Positions 1-6,620 are shown, numbered from the stretch's first letter. The stretch: 6,643 nt of DNA from Firmicutes bacterium UBA1768 (GCA_002315335.1 DCGW01000089.1:11965-18607), one strand, 5' to 3'. Numbers and translations are program-made. Notes: generated by a model not told the origin, from the sequence alone.

Positions 1-744
1 TACATTATTTTGGGCAGTATTTCTTCAGTGGCTGGCTTTGTTTTCGGGAGAAACCGAAGCAGAGACGGGGAAGAAAACAGAAACAGCATGCTGCTTGCAC
101 TGACGGGACGGCGCACTTCTAAGGGCAGCAAGGAGGCTGTACCCAAAATTCTCGATACAAGCGTGCTCATTGACGGAAGAATAATGGACATTATGAAGAC
201 CGGAATTATTGAAGGTCAGATTATTATCCCCGAATATGTACTTACCGAGCTGAGACACCTTTCTGACTCGGCTGACCCGCTGAAAAAAGCCAAGGGCAGA
301 AGAGGCCTGGCTATACTGAAGGATATTCAGGCTTATTACGGAATAGAGATATACAATACTTACAACGATAAGGATTGGGAAAATGTGGAAGAGGTCGACG
401 TGAAGCTTTTGAGGCTTGCAGCCAAGCTGGGAGGAAAGGTTGTCACTAACGACTACAACCTGATACAGGTAGCGGAGATTCAGGAGATTTCCGTGCTCAA
501 TATTAACGATGTCGTTAAAGCGCTCAAGACAGTGGTTATTCCGGGAGAAGTTATGCCGCTCATGATAAGCCGCGAAGGCAGAGAAGAAGGCCAGGGGGTA
601 GGCTATCTTGACGACGGAACAATGATAGTTGTTGAGGGCGGCAAAAGGCTGATAAACATGGTTGTCAAGGTGGAGGTCACAAGTGTGCTCCAGACGGCCT
701 CGGGCAGAATGATATTTGCCAAGCCTATTAACGGCAGCAACTAA
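1..744 (+). CDS. yacL: YacL-type PIN-TRAM domain protein, 5'-truncated by the window edge
   Basis: This is the C-terminal 247 residues of a YacL-family protein. The reading frame is open from the first base, so the TTG at 10 is not a credible start. Family members are about 350-370 residues with four N-terminal membrane helices, so the membrane part lies mostly upstream; the first residues (ISSVAGFVFG) may be the end of the last helix. A basic, polar linker follows. The PIN nuclease-like domain starts near residue 49 (KILDTSVLIDGR) and keeps the acidic set expected for metal binding: D52, E83 (VLTEL), D133 (EEVD) and D151 (VTNDYN). The C-terminal TRAM domain, a predicted RNA-binding fold, covers about residues 186-242 (GVGYLDDGTMIVVEGG, SVLQTASGRMIFAKP). 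The family is inferred to be a membrane-anchored nuclease, but its substrate is not established. It is followed by a terminator-like hairpin, which suggests that much of its transcription ends before ispD. Family assignment is secure; function is inferred. Confidence 0.93.
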   Translation, partial: YIILGSISSVAGFVFGRNRSRDGEENRNSMLLALTGRRTSKGSKEAVPKILDTSVLIDGRIMDIMKTGIIEGQIIIPEYVLTELRHLSDSADPLKKAKGRRGLAILKDIQAYYGIEIYNTYNDKDWENVEEVDVKLLRLAAKLGGKVVTNDYNLIQVAEIQEISVLNINDVVKALKTVVIPGEVMPLMISREGREEGQGVGYLDDGTMIVVEGGKRLINMVVKVEVTSVLQTASGRMIFAKPINGSN

Positions 745-750
745 ACTATA

Positions 751-771
751 GTTGCAAGGTGGGTTTGCAGC
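751..771 (+). other. Small hairpin downstream of yacL with GTGGG loop
   Basis: Bases 751-758 (GTTGCAAG) can pair with 764-771 (TTTGCAGC), giving an 8-pair stem that includes two G-U pairs in RNA, around the loop GTGGG at 759-763. It starts seven bases after the yacL stop codon. No T-run follows, so it is not a terminator by itself. The same five-base loop occurs in the stronger hairpin at 794-822. Pairing is seen directly; any function is unknown and it may be chance. Confidence 0.35.
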
Positions 772-793
772 ATAATAATTCGATATAGCTTGG

Positions 794-822
794 ACAAAAA
801 TCGCAGTGGGTGCGATTTTTGT
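794..822 (+). terminator. Intrinsic terminator candidate between yacL and ispD
   Basis: A perfect 12-pair inverted repeat, ACAAAAATCGCA (794-805) and TGCGATTTTTGT (811-822), encloses the loop GTGGG (806-810). The GC-containing core TCGCA/TGCGA runs straight into TTTTT on the + strand, the usual layout of a Rho-independent terminator. The matching A-run on the left arm means it could also act on minus-strand transcripts. It lies 49 bases after the yacL stop and ends 23 bases before the preferred ispD start. It could separate the two genes or act as an attenuator in the ispD leader. No convincing promoter is seen between it and ispD, so some readthrough is likely. Confidence 0.72.
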
Positions 823-845
823 GTGTAAAGAAGAATTGTAAAAAG

Positions 846-1544
846 ATGTATAAAGGGAAAAAGGTTACAATCATAGTTCCTGCTGCCGGCTCGGGCAGGC
901 GCATGGGAGGCTCTGTCAACAAGGTATACCTGGAAATTCTTGGAAGACCTGTGCTTCGCTGGACTCTTGAGGCTTTTGAAGAGGTGCCGGCTGTTGATGA
1001 AATAATAACAGCTGTGAGGGCTGACGAGGTTGAGCTTTGCAGGGATAAGGTTGTGGGAGCAGGCGGACTTTCAAAGCTTTCCCATATTATTGAGGGCGGA
1101 GCTGAGCGATATGATACTGTACTTAAATGTCTGGAGCTTGCTGATAAAGACAGCATAGTTCTTATTCATGACGGGGCAAGACCTCTTGTAGAAAGAGAAA
1201 CCATAGAGGCGGCTGTTGAGGCGGCGTATGAGCATGGCTATTGCTGTGTCGCAGTACCCGCAAAGGACACAACAAAGATTATCAGAGATGGTTTTGCGGT
1301 AGAAACTCCTGACAGGTCGACAGTGTGGTCGGTGCAGACCCCGCAGGGATTTGTCTGCGGAGAAATCGAAGAAATTATAAAAAAGTGGTTAAAAAAGGGC
1401 TTTAAGGGCACTGATGAAGCGAGCTTTGCGGAAAAAGAAGGCAAAAAAGTATTTATTGTTGAAGGCAAATATGCTAATATAAAGATTACAACTTCTGACG
1501 ATATTGCCATCGCAGAAGCTATTTTGATGAAAAAAACTATTTAG
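846..1544 (+). CDS. ispD: 2-C-methyl-D-erythritol 4-phosphate cytidylyltransferase
   Basis: IspD joins CTP and 2-C-methyl-D-erythritol 4-phosphate to give CDP-methylerythritol and pyrophosphate, a cytoplasmic step of the MEP isoprenoid pathway. The 232-residue product has the family's usual length. Visible motifs are the nucleotide-binding PAAGSGRRMGG (12-22) with K26, EGGAERYDTV (83-92), the metal-site segment VLIHDGARPLV (105-115), AKDTTK (139-144), TPQGF (165-169), TDEASFAE (189-196) and the C-terminal NIKITTSDDIAIAEA (211-225). ATG 846 was chosen because the longer in-frame GTG at 810 lies in the loop of the terminator hairpin and would add residues before the normal N-terminus. The ribosome binding site is weak: AAAGAAG at 827-833 is about 12 bases from the start. 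Arginine codons are mixed (4 AGA, 4 AGG, 2 CGC, 1 CGA). ispF follows after nine bases, so the two are almost certainly cotranscribed. Confidence 0.96.
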   Translation: MYKGKKVTIIVPAAGSGRRMGGSVNKVYLEILGRPVLRWTLEAFEEVPAVDEIITAVRADEVELCRDKVVGAGGLSKLSHIIEGGAERYDTVLKCLELADKDSIVLIHDGARPLVERETIEAAVEAAYEHGYCCVAVPAKDTTKIIRDGFAVETPDRSTVWSVQTPQGFVCGEIEEIIKKWLKKGFKGTDEASFAEKEGKKVFIVEGKYANIKITTSDDIAIAEAILMKKTI

Positions 1545-1553
1545 GACAGGACA

Positions 1554-2027
1554 ATGTACACTGGAATCGGATATGATGTTCACAAGTTAATAGAGGGAAG
1601 AGACCTGATAATCGGGGGAGTAAAAATACCCTTCGAAAAGGGACTTGAGGCGCATTCCGATGGCGATGTTCTGGTGCATGCAATTATGGATGCGCTGCTT
1701 GGAGCTTGTGGCTTGGGGGATATAGGAATACATTTTCCCGACTCAGAGCCGGAGTACAAGGGAGCCTCCAGTATAGGGCTGCTCAAGGCTGTATGGAAAA
1801 AAATGGAAGAGGCTGGTTATAGACCGGCTAATGTTGATGCGATAATAGTTGCACAGGCCCCCAAAATGGCCCCTCATTCCGAGGCGATGAGGTCAAATAT
1901 CGCACAGGCTCTGGAACTGAGTCCCGCAAGGGTGAATATCAAGGCTACAACAACGGAACATTTGGGCTTTGAGGGCAGAGGGGAAGGAATTTCCGCTCAG
2001 GCTGTTGCAACAGTAGAGCCTCTTTGA
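1554..2027 (+). CDS. ispF: 2-C-methyl-D-erythritol 2,4-cyclodiphosphate synthase
   Basis: IspF cyclises CDP-methylerythritol 2-phosphate to methylerythritol 2,4-cyclodiphosphate with release of CMP, two steps after IspD in the MEP pathway. The 157-residue product is full length. The divalent-metal ligands fall at the family positions: D8 and H10 in GIGYDVHKL, and H42 in [14 protein letters not shown]. The substrate loop AHSDGD spans 33-38, [10 protein letters not shown] spans 55-64, and the C-terminal signature [20 protein letters not shown] (132-151) contains T133, E135 and R142. The family forms a homotrimer with active sites between subunits. The start is ATG 1554, preceded by AGGACAGGA at 1543-1551, which overlaps the end of ispD, so translation may be coupled. 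Nothing is missing. An 82-base gap with possible regulatory sequence separates it from proS. Confidence 0.97.
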   Translation: MYTGIGYDVHKLIEGRDLIIGGVKIPFEKGLEAHSDGDVLVHAIMDALLGACGLGDIGIHFPDSEPEYKGASSIGLLKAVWKKMEEAGYRPANVDAIIVAQAPKMAPHSEAMRSNIAQALELSPARVNIKATTTEHLGFEGRGEGISAQAVATVEPL

Positions 2028-2032
2028 CCGGA

Positions 2033-2047
2033 GCTGGCAGGGCCAGC
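2033..2047 (+). other. Short GC hairpin after ispF
   Basis: GCTGGC (2033-2038) and GCCAGC (2042-2047) are perfectly complementary around a three-base loop, AGG. It begins six bases after the ispF stop. The downstream sequence is A-rich, not T-rich, so it lacks the U-run of an intrinsic terminator. It could protect the 3' end of the ispDF message or mark a boundary before proS. The structure is seen directly; the role is only inferred. Confidence 0.4.
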
Positions 2048-2058
2048 ATTAAAAATGG

Positions 2059-2085
2059 AATATTTACAAATATTTATACTATAAA
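2059..2085 (+). promoter_or_regulatory. Possible proS promoter with an AT-rich palindrome
   Basis: The gap upstream of proS becomes very AT-rich here. TATACT (2075-2080) matches a sigma-A -10 box at five of six positions, and TATAAA follows at 2080-2085, but neither has a good -35 box at normal spacing. AATATTT (2059-2065) and AAATATT (2068-2074) form a 16-base palindrome with a central AC, directly upstream of the -10 candidate where an operator could sit. AT-rich palindromes arise easily by chance, so confidence is low. The change in codon bias at proS gives modest indirect support for a separate promoter. Confidence 0.3.
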
Positions 2086-2109
2086 TGGAAAACAAGGAGA
2101 ACTATCATC

Positions 2110-3837
2110 ATGAGAATGTCAAAAATGCATATTACAACACTTAGAGAAACACCGAATGAAGCGGTAATAGACAGCCATATTCTGCTGCTCAGAGCAGGCC
2201 TCATTAAGAAGCAGGTAGCTGGTGTTTACAACTATCTTCCAATGGGCGTAAGAGTTGTTCATAAAATGGAAGAAATCATCAGAGAAGAAATGAACGCAAA
2301 GGGAGCACAGGAAATTTTCTGTACAGCTCTTCACCCTGCAGAGCTTTGGGAAGAGTCGGGAAGATGGTATGCATATGGTCCTGAGCTTTTCAGACTTCAG
2401 GACAGAGCGGGAAGAGATTTCTGTCTCGGACCTACAGCAGAAGAGGTTTTCACCGATATTATCAGAGACGATGTAACCTCACACAGACAGCTTCCACTGA
2501 ACCTTTATCAGATTCAGATGAAGTACAGAGACGAAAGAAGACCTCGATTTGGTCTCATGAGAGGAAGGGAATTCCTCATGAAGGACGCATATTCCTTTGA
2601 CAGAGATAAGGAAGGCCTCGAGAAGTCATATCAGGATATGTACGATGCATATACTAAGGTTTTCACAAGATGCGACCTCACCTTCAGACCTGTAGAGGCT
2701 GATAATGGTGCTATCGGTGGTTCTGCTTCTCACGAGTTCTGCGCACTTTCAAGCGTTGGCGAAAGTGAAATCGGCTACTGCGAAAAGTGTGACTATGCGG
2801 CAACAACCGAAAGATTTGAGTGCTATGATGAGCCTGCGGTTGACGAAGAAATGAAGGAAATGAAGGACGAGCTTACGCCTGAGTGCAAGACCATCGAGGA
2901 TGTAGTGACTTATCTTGGAATGAAGCCGGAGCAGTCCCTCAAGGCTCTCATGTATAAGGCTCTCGGAAAATATTATGTATGCTTTGTAAGAGGAGACAGA
3001 GAATTAAACGAAATCAAGCTCATCAACGCTACAGGAATTCCTGAATTTGAACTCGAATTCATGGAAGAAAGCGAAATCGACCAGATTGGCGGAGTTGCAG
3101 GCTTTACAGGCCCTATCGGTCTTAAAAACTGCACAATTTTAGTTGATACAGAGGTTGTAGGAATGAAGAACCTCGTTGCAGGCGCAAACAAGGATGGTTA
3201 TCACACTCTCAACGTGAACTACGGCAGAGACTATAAGGCTGATATCGTTTGCGACCTCAAGAAGGTTCAGGAGGGCGATATTTGTCCTAAGTGCGGCGGC
3301 AAGGTTCATATTGCAAGAGGTACTGAGGTTGGTCAGGTATTTAAGCTCGGAACAAAGTACAGCGAATCAATGCACGCTTATTACAGCGATGAAAATATGG
3401 AAAAGCACCCAATGGAAATGGGCTGCTACGGTATTGGCGTAACAAGAACTCCGCAGGCCGTTGTTGAAGAATTCCACGACGAAAACGGAATTATCTGGCC
3501 GGTATCACTTGCTCCATATCATGCAGTAGTTTGTGTTGTTAACACCAAGGACGAAGCTCAGATGAAGCTCGGAATGGAAATTCACGATGCGCTTCAGGCT
3601 GCGGGAATCGAAGTATTAATCGACGACAGAGACGAAAGAGCAGGCGTAAAGTTTAAGGATGCAGACTTAATCGGCTTCCCTGTAAGAATTACTGTTGGTA
3701 AGAAGGCAGGCGAAGGTGTTGTGGAATACAAGCTCAGAAAGGACGCCGAAAAGACAGAAATGACAGGCAAGGAAGCTGAAGAGGCTTGTATTAAGTTTAT
3801 CAGAGATGAGTTAGTAAGACTCGGTCACAAGGAATAA
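2110..3837 (+). CDS. proS: Prolyl-tRNA synthetase (bacterial type with editing domain)
   Basis: ProS is a cytoplasmic class II aminoacyl-tRNA synthetase that charges tRNA-Pro. The 575 residues match the bacterial form that carries an inserted editing domain (INS), which clears mischarged Ala-tRNA-Pro. Motif 1 lies around 44-61 (PMGVRVVHKMEEII), motif 2 around 138-164 (KYRDERRPRFGLMRGREF), and motif 3 around 435-453 (MEMGCYGIGVTRT). The INS region runs roughly 225-400 and includes TPECKTIEDVV, VRGDRELNEIKL (293-304) and GGVAGFTGPIGL. CxxC pairs flank it at C224/C227 and C392/C395, perhaps a zinc site. RGTEVGQVFKLGTKYSES (403-420) leads into motif 3, and the anticodon-binding domain fills about 465-575. 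ATG 2110 was chosen because AAGGAGA (2094-2100) sits nine bases upstream; ATG 2116 would be spaced too far. Of 32 arginine codons 30 are AGA, a strong bias suggesting high expression. Confidence 0.97.
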   Translation: MRMSKMHITTLRETPNEAVIDSHILLLRAGLIKKQVAGVYNYLPMGVRVVHKMEEIIREEMNAKGAQEIFCTALHPAELWEESGRWYAYGPELFRLQDRAGRDFCLGPTAEEVFTDIIRDDVTSHRQLPLNLYQIQMKYRDERRPRFGLMRGREFLMKDAYSFDRDKEGLEKSYQDMYDAYTKVFTRCDLTFRPVEADNGAIGGSASHEFCALSSVGESEIGYCEKCDYAATTERFECYDEPAVDEEMKEMKDELTPECKTIEDVVTYLGMKPEQSLKALMYKALGKYYVCFVRGDRELNEIKLINATGIPEFELEFMEESEIDQIGGVAGFTGPIGLKNCTILVDTEVVGMKNLVAGANKDGYHTLNVNYGRDYKADIVCDLKKVQEGDICPKCGGKVHIARGTEVGQVFKLGTKYSESMHAYYSDENMEKHPMEMGCYGIGVTRTPQAVVEEFHDENGIIWPVSLAPYHAVVCVVNTKDEAQMKLGMEIHDALQAAGIEVLIDDRDERAGVKFKDADLIGFPVRITVGKKAGEGVVEYKLRKDAEKTEMTGKEAEEACIKFIRDELVRLGHKE

Positions 3838-3852
3838 CAGGGGGTTAATAAA

Positions 3853-4380
3853 ATGAGCAATCCTATAGTAACAATAGAAATGGAAAACGGAAAAGTGATG
3901 AAGGCTGAGCTTTTTCCAGAAATTGCACCAAACACAGTTGCAAATTTCATCAGTCTCGTAAAGAAGGGCGCCTACGATGGAGTTATCTTCCACAGAGTTA
4001 TCCCAGGCTTCATGATTCAGGGCGGAGATCCTGACGGAACAGGAATGGGCGGACCGGGCTACTGCATCAGAGGCGAATTCGTAGCAAATGGCTATGACAA
4101 CCAGTTAAGACACTCTAAGGGAGTTCTTTCAATGGCAAGAGCAATGAGCTATGACAGTGCAGGCTCGCAGTTCTTTATCATGGTTGCTGATGCGCCGCAC
4201 CTTGACGGTCAGTATGCTTCTTTTGGGCAGCTTATCGAAGGTCAGGAGGTTGCTGATGAAATAGTGAACACTCCGAGAGACATGAGAGACAGACCAAAGA
4301 CAGAACAGAAGATGAAGAAGGTTACTGTTGATACATTCGGAGTCGAATTTGAAGAACCTATCAAGCTTCAGAGAAGATAA
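3853..4380 (+). CDS. Cyclophilin-type peptidyl-prolyl cis-trans isomerase
   Basis: This enzyme speeds cis-trans isomerisation of bonds before proline and so helps proteins fold. The 175 residues hold one cyclophilin domain with no signal peptide or membrane segment, so a cytoplasmic location is expected. Key segments are FHRVIPGFMIQGGD (46-59), with catalytic R48 and Q56, GVLSMARA (90-97), GSQFFIM (104-110) and HLDGQYASFGQLIEG (116-130). The tryptophan of human cyclophilin A that contacts cyclosporin is replaced by H116, so weak cyclosporin binding would be expected. The last 35 or so residues form a charged C-terminal extension. AGGGGGT at 3839-3845 is a strong ribosome binding site seven bases before ATG 3853. 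proS ends 15 bases upstream, and all nine arginine codons are AGA, as in proS. It resembles PpiB, but the exact paralogue cannot be fixed, so no symbol is given. Confidence 0.95.
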   Translation: MSNPIVTIEMENGKVMKAELFPEIAPNTVANFISLVKKGAYDGVIFHRVIPGFMIQGGDPDGTGMGGPGYCIRGEFVANGYDNQLRHSKGVLSMARAMSYDSAGSQFFIMVADAPHLDGQYASFGQLIEGQEVADEIVNTPRDMRDRPKTEQKMKKVTVDTFGVEFEEPIKLQRR

Positions 4381-4392
4381 CGGCGAGGAATA

Positions 4393-5217
4393 ATGAACAT
4401 TTTTAAGGCAATTAATGAAGACCTGACTGCTGCCCTCGAAAGAGACCCGGCGGCCAGGTCCAAATTTGAAATATTTTTGTGCTATCCGGGCGTTTATGCG
4501 CTTATTCTTCACAGGTGGGAGCACTTTCTTTACTGTCAGGACCTGAAGCTTTTGGCGAGATTTTTTTCGCAGCTTACGAGGTTTATCACAGGTATAGAAA
4601 TTCACCCGGGAGCAAAAATAGGCAAGGGCTGTTTTATCGACCACGGTATGGCCGTAGTTATCGGAGAAACCGCAGAGGTTGGGGACAATTGTACTCTTTA
4701 TCAGGGAGTAACGCTTGGTGGTACCGGCAAGGATGTCGGCAAGCGTCACCCGACAGTAGGCAACAATGTGGTTATTGCTTCTGGAGCTAAGGTTTTAGGG
4801 CCTTTTAAGGTCGGCGATAATTCTAAGATCGGTGCGGGCTCTGTTGTTTTGGCGGAGGTTCCGCCGGGCTGTACGGTTGTCGGTATTCCGGGCAAAATTG
4901 TCAGAAGACCGAACCAGCATACCGAGGACATGAATCAGGTTGACCTGCCTGACCCGGTTTCGGTAGAGCTTGATTGCCTGAGGCGAAGAATCATGTCTCT
5001 TGAGGACCAGCTTGCAAGGCTCAGGGGAGATGTGATTAATTATGATGATAAATTTGACTGGTCCTGTAAATGTGATATGGCAGACGGCGACTGCGGAAGC
5101 TGTGCGGGAACCGATGTGGGACTATCCTCATGCGAGGGCCGAAATGGCAGCGCGGCGGATAATGTTAACGGTCAGTGGCCTGATCGGGCTGAAAAACCTG
5201 ATTTTTCGGAGGAATAA
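4393..5217 (+). CDS. cysE: Serine O-acetyltransferase with unusual cysteine-rich C-terminal tail
   Basis: CysE acetylates L-serine with acetyl-CoA to give O-acetylserine, the committed step of cysteine synthesis in the cytoplasm. A short helical N-terminal region (1-68) precedes the left-handed beta-helix of hexapeptide repeats (about 69-170). Catalytic-type residues are H84 in [13 protein letters not shown] and H119 in KRHP; the acetyl-CoA segment includes [10 protein letters not shown] and GIPGKIVR. Residues 181-212 ([10 protein letters not shown], then a short coiled-coil-like stretch) match the usual end of Bacillota CysE. About 60 acidic, polar residues follow, with C225, C227, C234, C237 and C247. 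The total of 274 resembles E. coli CysE, but only by coincidence: the N-terminus is short and the tail extra. GAGGAA (4385-4390) is unusually close to ATG 4393, but no better start exists. Arginine codons are mixed (6 AGG, 5 AGA, 4 CGN), unlike proS. Confidence 0.95.
   Translation: MNIFKAINEDLTAALERDPAARSKFEIFLCYPGVYALILHRWEHFLYCQDLKLLARFFSQLTRFITGIEIHPGAKIGKGCFIDHGMAVVIGETAEVGDNCTLYQGVTLGGTGKDVGKRHPTVGNNVVIASGAKVLGPFKVGDNSKIGAGSVVLAEVPPGCTVVGIPGKIVRRPNQHTEDMNQVDLPDPVSVELDCLRRRIMSLEDQLARLRGDVINYDDKFDWSCKCDMADGDCGSCAGTDVGLSSCEGRNGSAADNVNGQWPDRAEKPDFSEE
5189..5212 (+). promoter_or_regulatory. cysS ribosome binding site overlapped by a small hairpin
   Basis: The cysS Shine-Dalgarno GGAGG (5208-5212) lies inside the last codons of cysE, seven bases before ATG 5220. 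CTGAAAAA (5189-5196) can pair with TTTTTCGG (5202-5209), with one G-U pair, around the loop CCTGA. This would cover the first two G residues of the binding site. A second stem just upstream, 5169-5175 with 5180-5186, has seven pairs around TGGC. Ribosomes finishing cysE would open both, which suggests translational coupling of cysS to cysE. The stem is A-U rich and probably weak. Confidence 0.45.
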
Positions 5218-5219
5218 CG

Positions 5220-6620
5220 ATGAAAATTTATAATACTCTAACAAGAACAAAGGAAGAATTTGTTCCTATTGACGAAAAACTGATAAAGATTTATGTTTGC
5301 GGACCGACTGTTTACAATTTTTTCCATATCGGAAACGCAAGACCTTTCGTAGTATTTGATACTTTAAGAAGATATTTAGAGTATAGGGGCTATAAGGTTA
5401 AGTTTGTTCAGAATTTCACAGACGTGGACGACAAGATATTAAAGAGAGCTAACGAAGAAGGAATAACACCTTTAGAGGTTGGCGAAAAATACATAGCGGA
5501 ATATTATAAGGATGCGGCAGCTCTCAATGTAAAGAAGGCCTCAGTTCATCCGAGAGTAACAGAGAATATTCCGGAAATTATTTCCTTTGTTGAGAAGCTT
5601 ATTGACAAGGGCTATGCTTATGCTTCGGGCGGCGACGTTTATTACAGCACAAAGAAGTTTAAGGACTACGGCAAGCTTTCAAAGCAGAATATTGAAGAGT
5701 TAGAGCTTGGCGCAAGAATAGAAGTGGGCGAAAAGAAGAACGATCCTCTCGACTTTGCTCTTTGGAAGGAGCAGAAGGCAGGCGAAGGTCTTGCATGGGA
5801 GTCACCTTGGGGAATGGGAAGACCTGGCTGGCATATTGAGTGCTCGGTAATGTCGACAAAATATCTTGGTGAAACCATTGATATTCATGCTGGCGGACAG
5901 GACTTAGCTTTCCCTCACCACGAAAATGAAATCGCACAGACAGAGGCATGCACAGGCAAGCAGTTTGCAAACTACTGGATGCACAACGGCTATATTACGA
6001 TAGATAATGAAAAAATGTCCAAGTCCAAGGGGAATTTCTTCACTGTAAGGGATATTCTCAAGGAATATGAGGGAGAAGTAATGCGTTTCTTCCTGCTTTC
6101 GGGACATTACAGAGGGCCGATAAACTTCAGCCGTGACCTTATGGAACAGGCGAAGAACGGTCTTGCAAGAATGAGAAATGCGGAGAGCAATCTAAAGCAC
6201 CTCATCAACACAGGCAGCGGAGATATAACTGCCGAGGAAGCTGAAAAGTATGAAAAGCTTGAGGCATATCGTCAGAAGTTCATCGATGCTATGGAAGATG
6301 ACCTTAATACGGCAGATGCTATTACGGCTGTATTCGAGCTTATCAGAGATATTAATACTGATGTTAAAGATGGAGCTTCAAAGGGCTTTGCAGAGAAGAG
6401 CCTTGCCTTGCTTAAAGAACTGACAGAGGTTTTAGGACTTCTTATGGTTGAAGCAAGAGAGGAAGAAATCGACGAGGAGCTTCAGAAGCTGATTGATGAA
6501 AGACAGGCTGCAAGAAAGGCGAAGAATTTTGCCAGAGCGGACGAAATCAGGGACATGCTTAAGGCGCAGGGAATTGTGCTTGAGGACACTCCTCAGGGCA
6601 TAAAAGTAACCAGATTATAG
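5220..6620 (+). CDS. cysS: Cysteinyl-tRNA synthetase
   Basis: CysS is a cytoplasmic class I aminoacyl-tRNA synthetase that charges tRNA-Cys. The 466 residues are full length. The HIGH-type motif is HIGN at 36-39 and the KMSKS loop is at 265-269 (EKMSKSKGN). The zinc site that selects cysteine is complete: C27 in YVCGPTVY, C208 in GWHIECSVM, and H233 and E237 in [10 protein letters not shown]. Other conserved blocks are FTDVDDKI (66-73) and [15 protein letters not shown] (223-237). The remainder, from about 300, is the helical DALR and C-terminal region, ending in the conserved [16 protein letters not shown] (437-452). ATG 5220 follows the cysE stop by two bases and has GGAGG in cysE, so it should be cotranslated. 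Arginine codons are mostly AGA (17 of 23), between the proS and cysE patterns. The 23 bases after its stop show no recognisable feature; in Bacillus mrnC would follow. Confidence 0.97.
   Translation: MKIYNTLTRTKEEFVPIDEKLIKIYVCGPTVYNFFHIGNARPFVVFDTLRRYLEYRGYKVKFVQNFTDVDDKILKRANEEGITPLEVGEKYIAEYYKDAAALNVKKASVHPRVTENIPEIISFVEKLIDKGYAYASGGDVYYSTKKFKDYGKLSKQNIEELELGARIEVGEKKNDPLDFALWKEQKAGEGLAWESPWGMGRPGWHIECSVMSTKYLGETIDIHAGGQDLAFPHHENEIAQTEACTGKQFANYWMHNGYITIDNEKMSKSKGNFFTVRDILKEYEGEVMRFFLLSGHYRGPINFSRDLMEQAKNGLARMRNAESNLKHLINTGSGDITAEEAEKYEKLEAYRQKFIDAMEDDLNTADAITAVFELIRDINTDVKDGASKGFAEKSLALLKELTEVLGLLMVEAREEEIDEELQKLIDERQAARKAKNFARADEIRDMLKAQGIVLEDTPQGIKVTRL

Noticed and set aside
757..822. 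T-box riboswitch before ispD
   Set aside because: AGGTGGG near 757-763 resembles part of the T-box sequence and a terminator follows, but the ACC part of the motif is absent, there is no room for a specifier stem after yacL, and ispD is not an amino acid gene.
746..1156. Minus-strand open frame of 136 residues opposite ispD
   Set aside because: It is antisense to a conserved gene and crosses the terminator hairpin; serine- and threonine-rich translation is typical of a shadow frame.
2033..2047. Intrinsic terminator after ispF
   Set aside because: The six-pair stem is sound, but the sequence after it is A-rich without a T-run on the + strand, so it was recorded only as a hairpin.
4129..4749. 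Long minus-strand open frame of 206 residues opposite the isomerase gene and cysE
   Set aside because: It is antisense to two conserved genes, has no recognisable domain and an atypical composition; it follows from the codon pattern of the + strand genes.
4479..4790. Plus-strand open frame of 103 residues inside cysE in another frame
   Set aside because: It overlaps the conserved catalytic part of cysE, and its translation resembles no known family.
5042..5233. Plus-strand open frame of 63 residues overlapping the cysE tail and the cysS start
   Set aside because: No recognisable product and no good ribosome binding site. It was considered as evidence for a frameshift in the cysE tail, but the cysE frame runs cleanly to a stop placed just before cysS.
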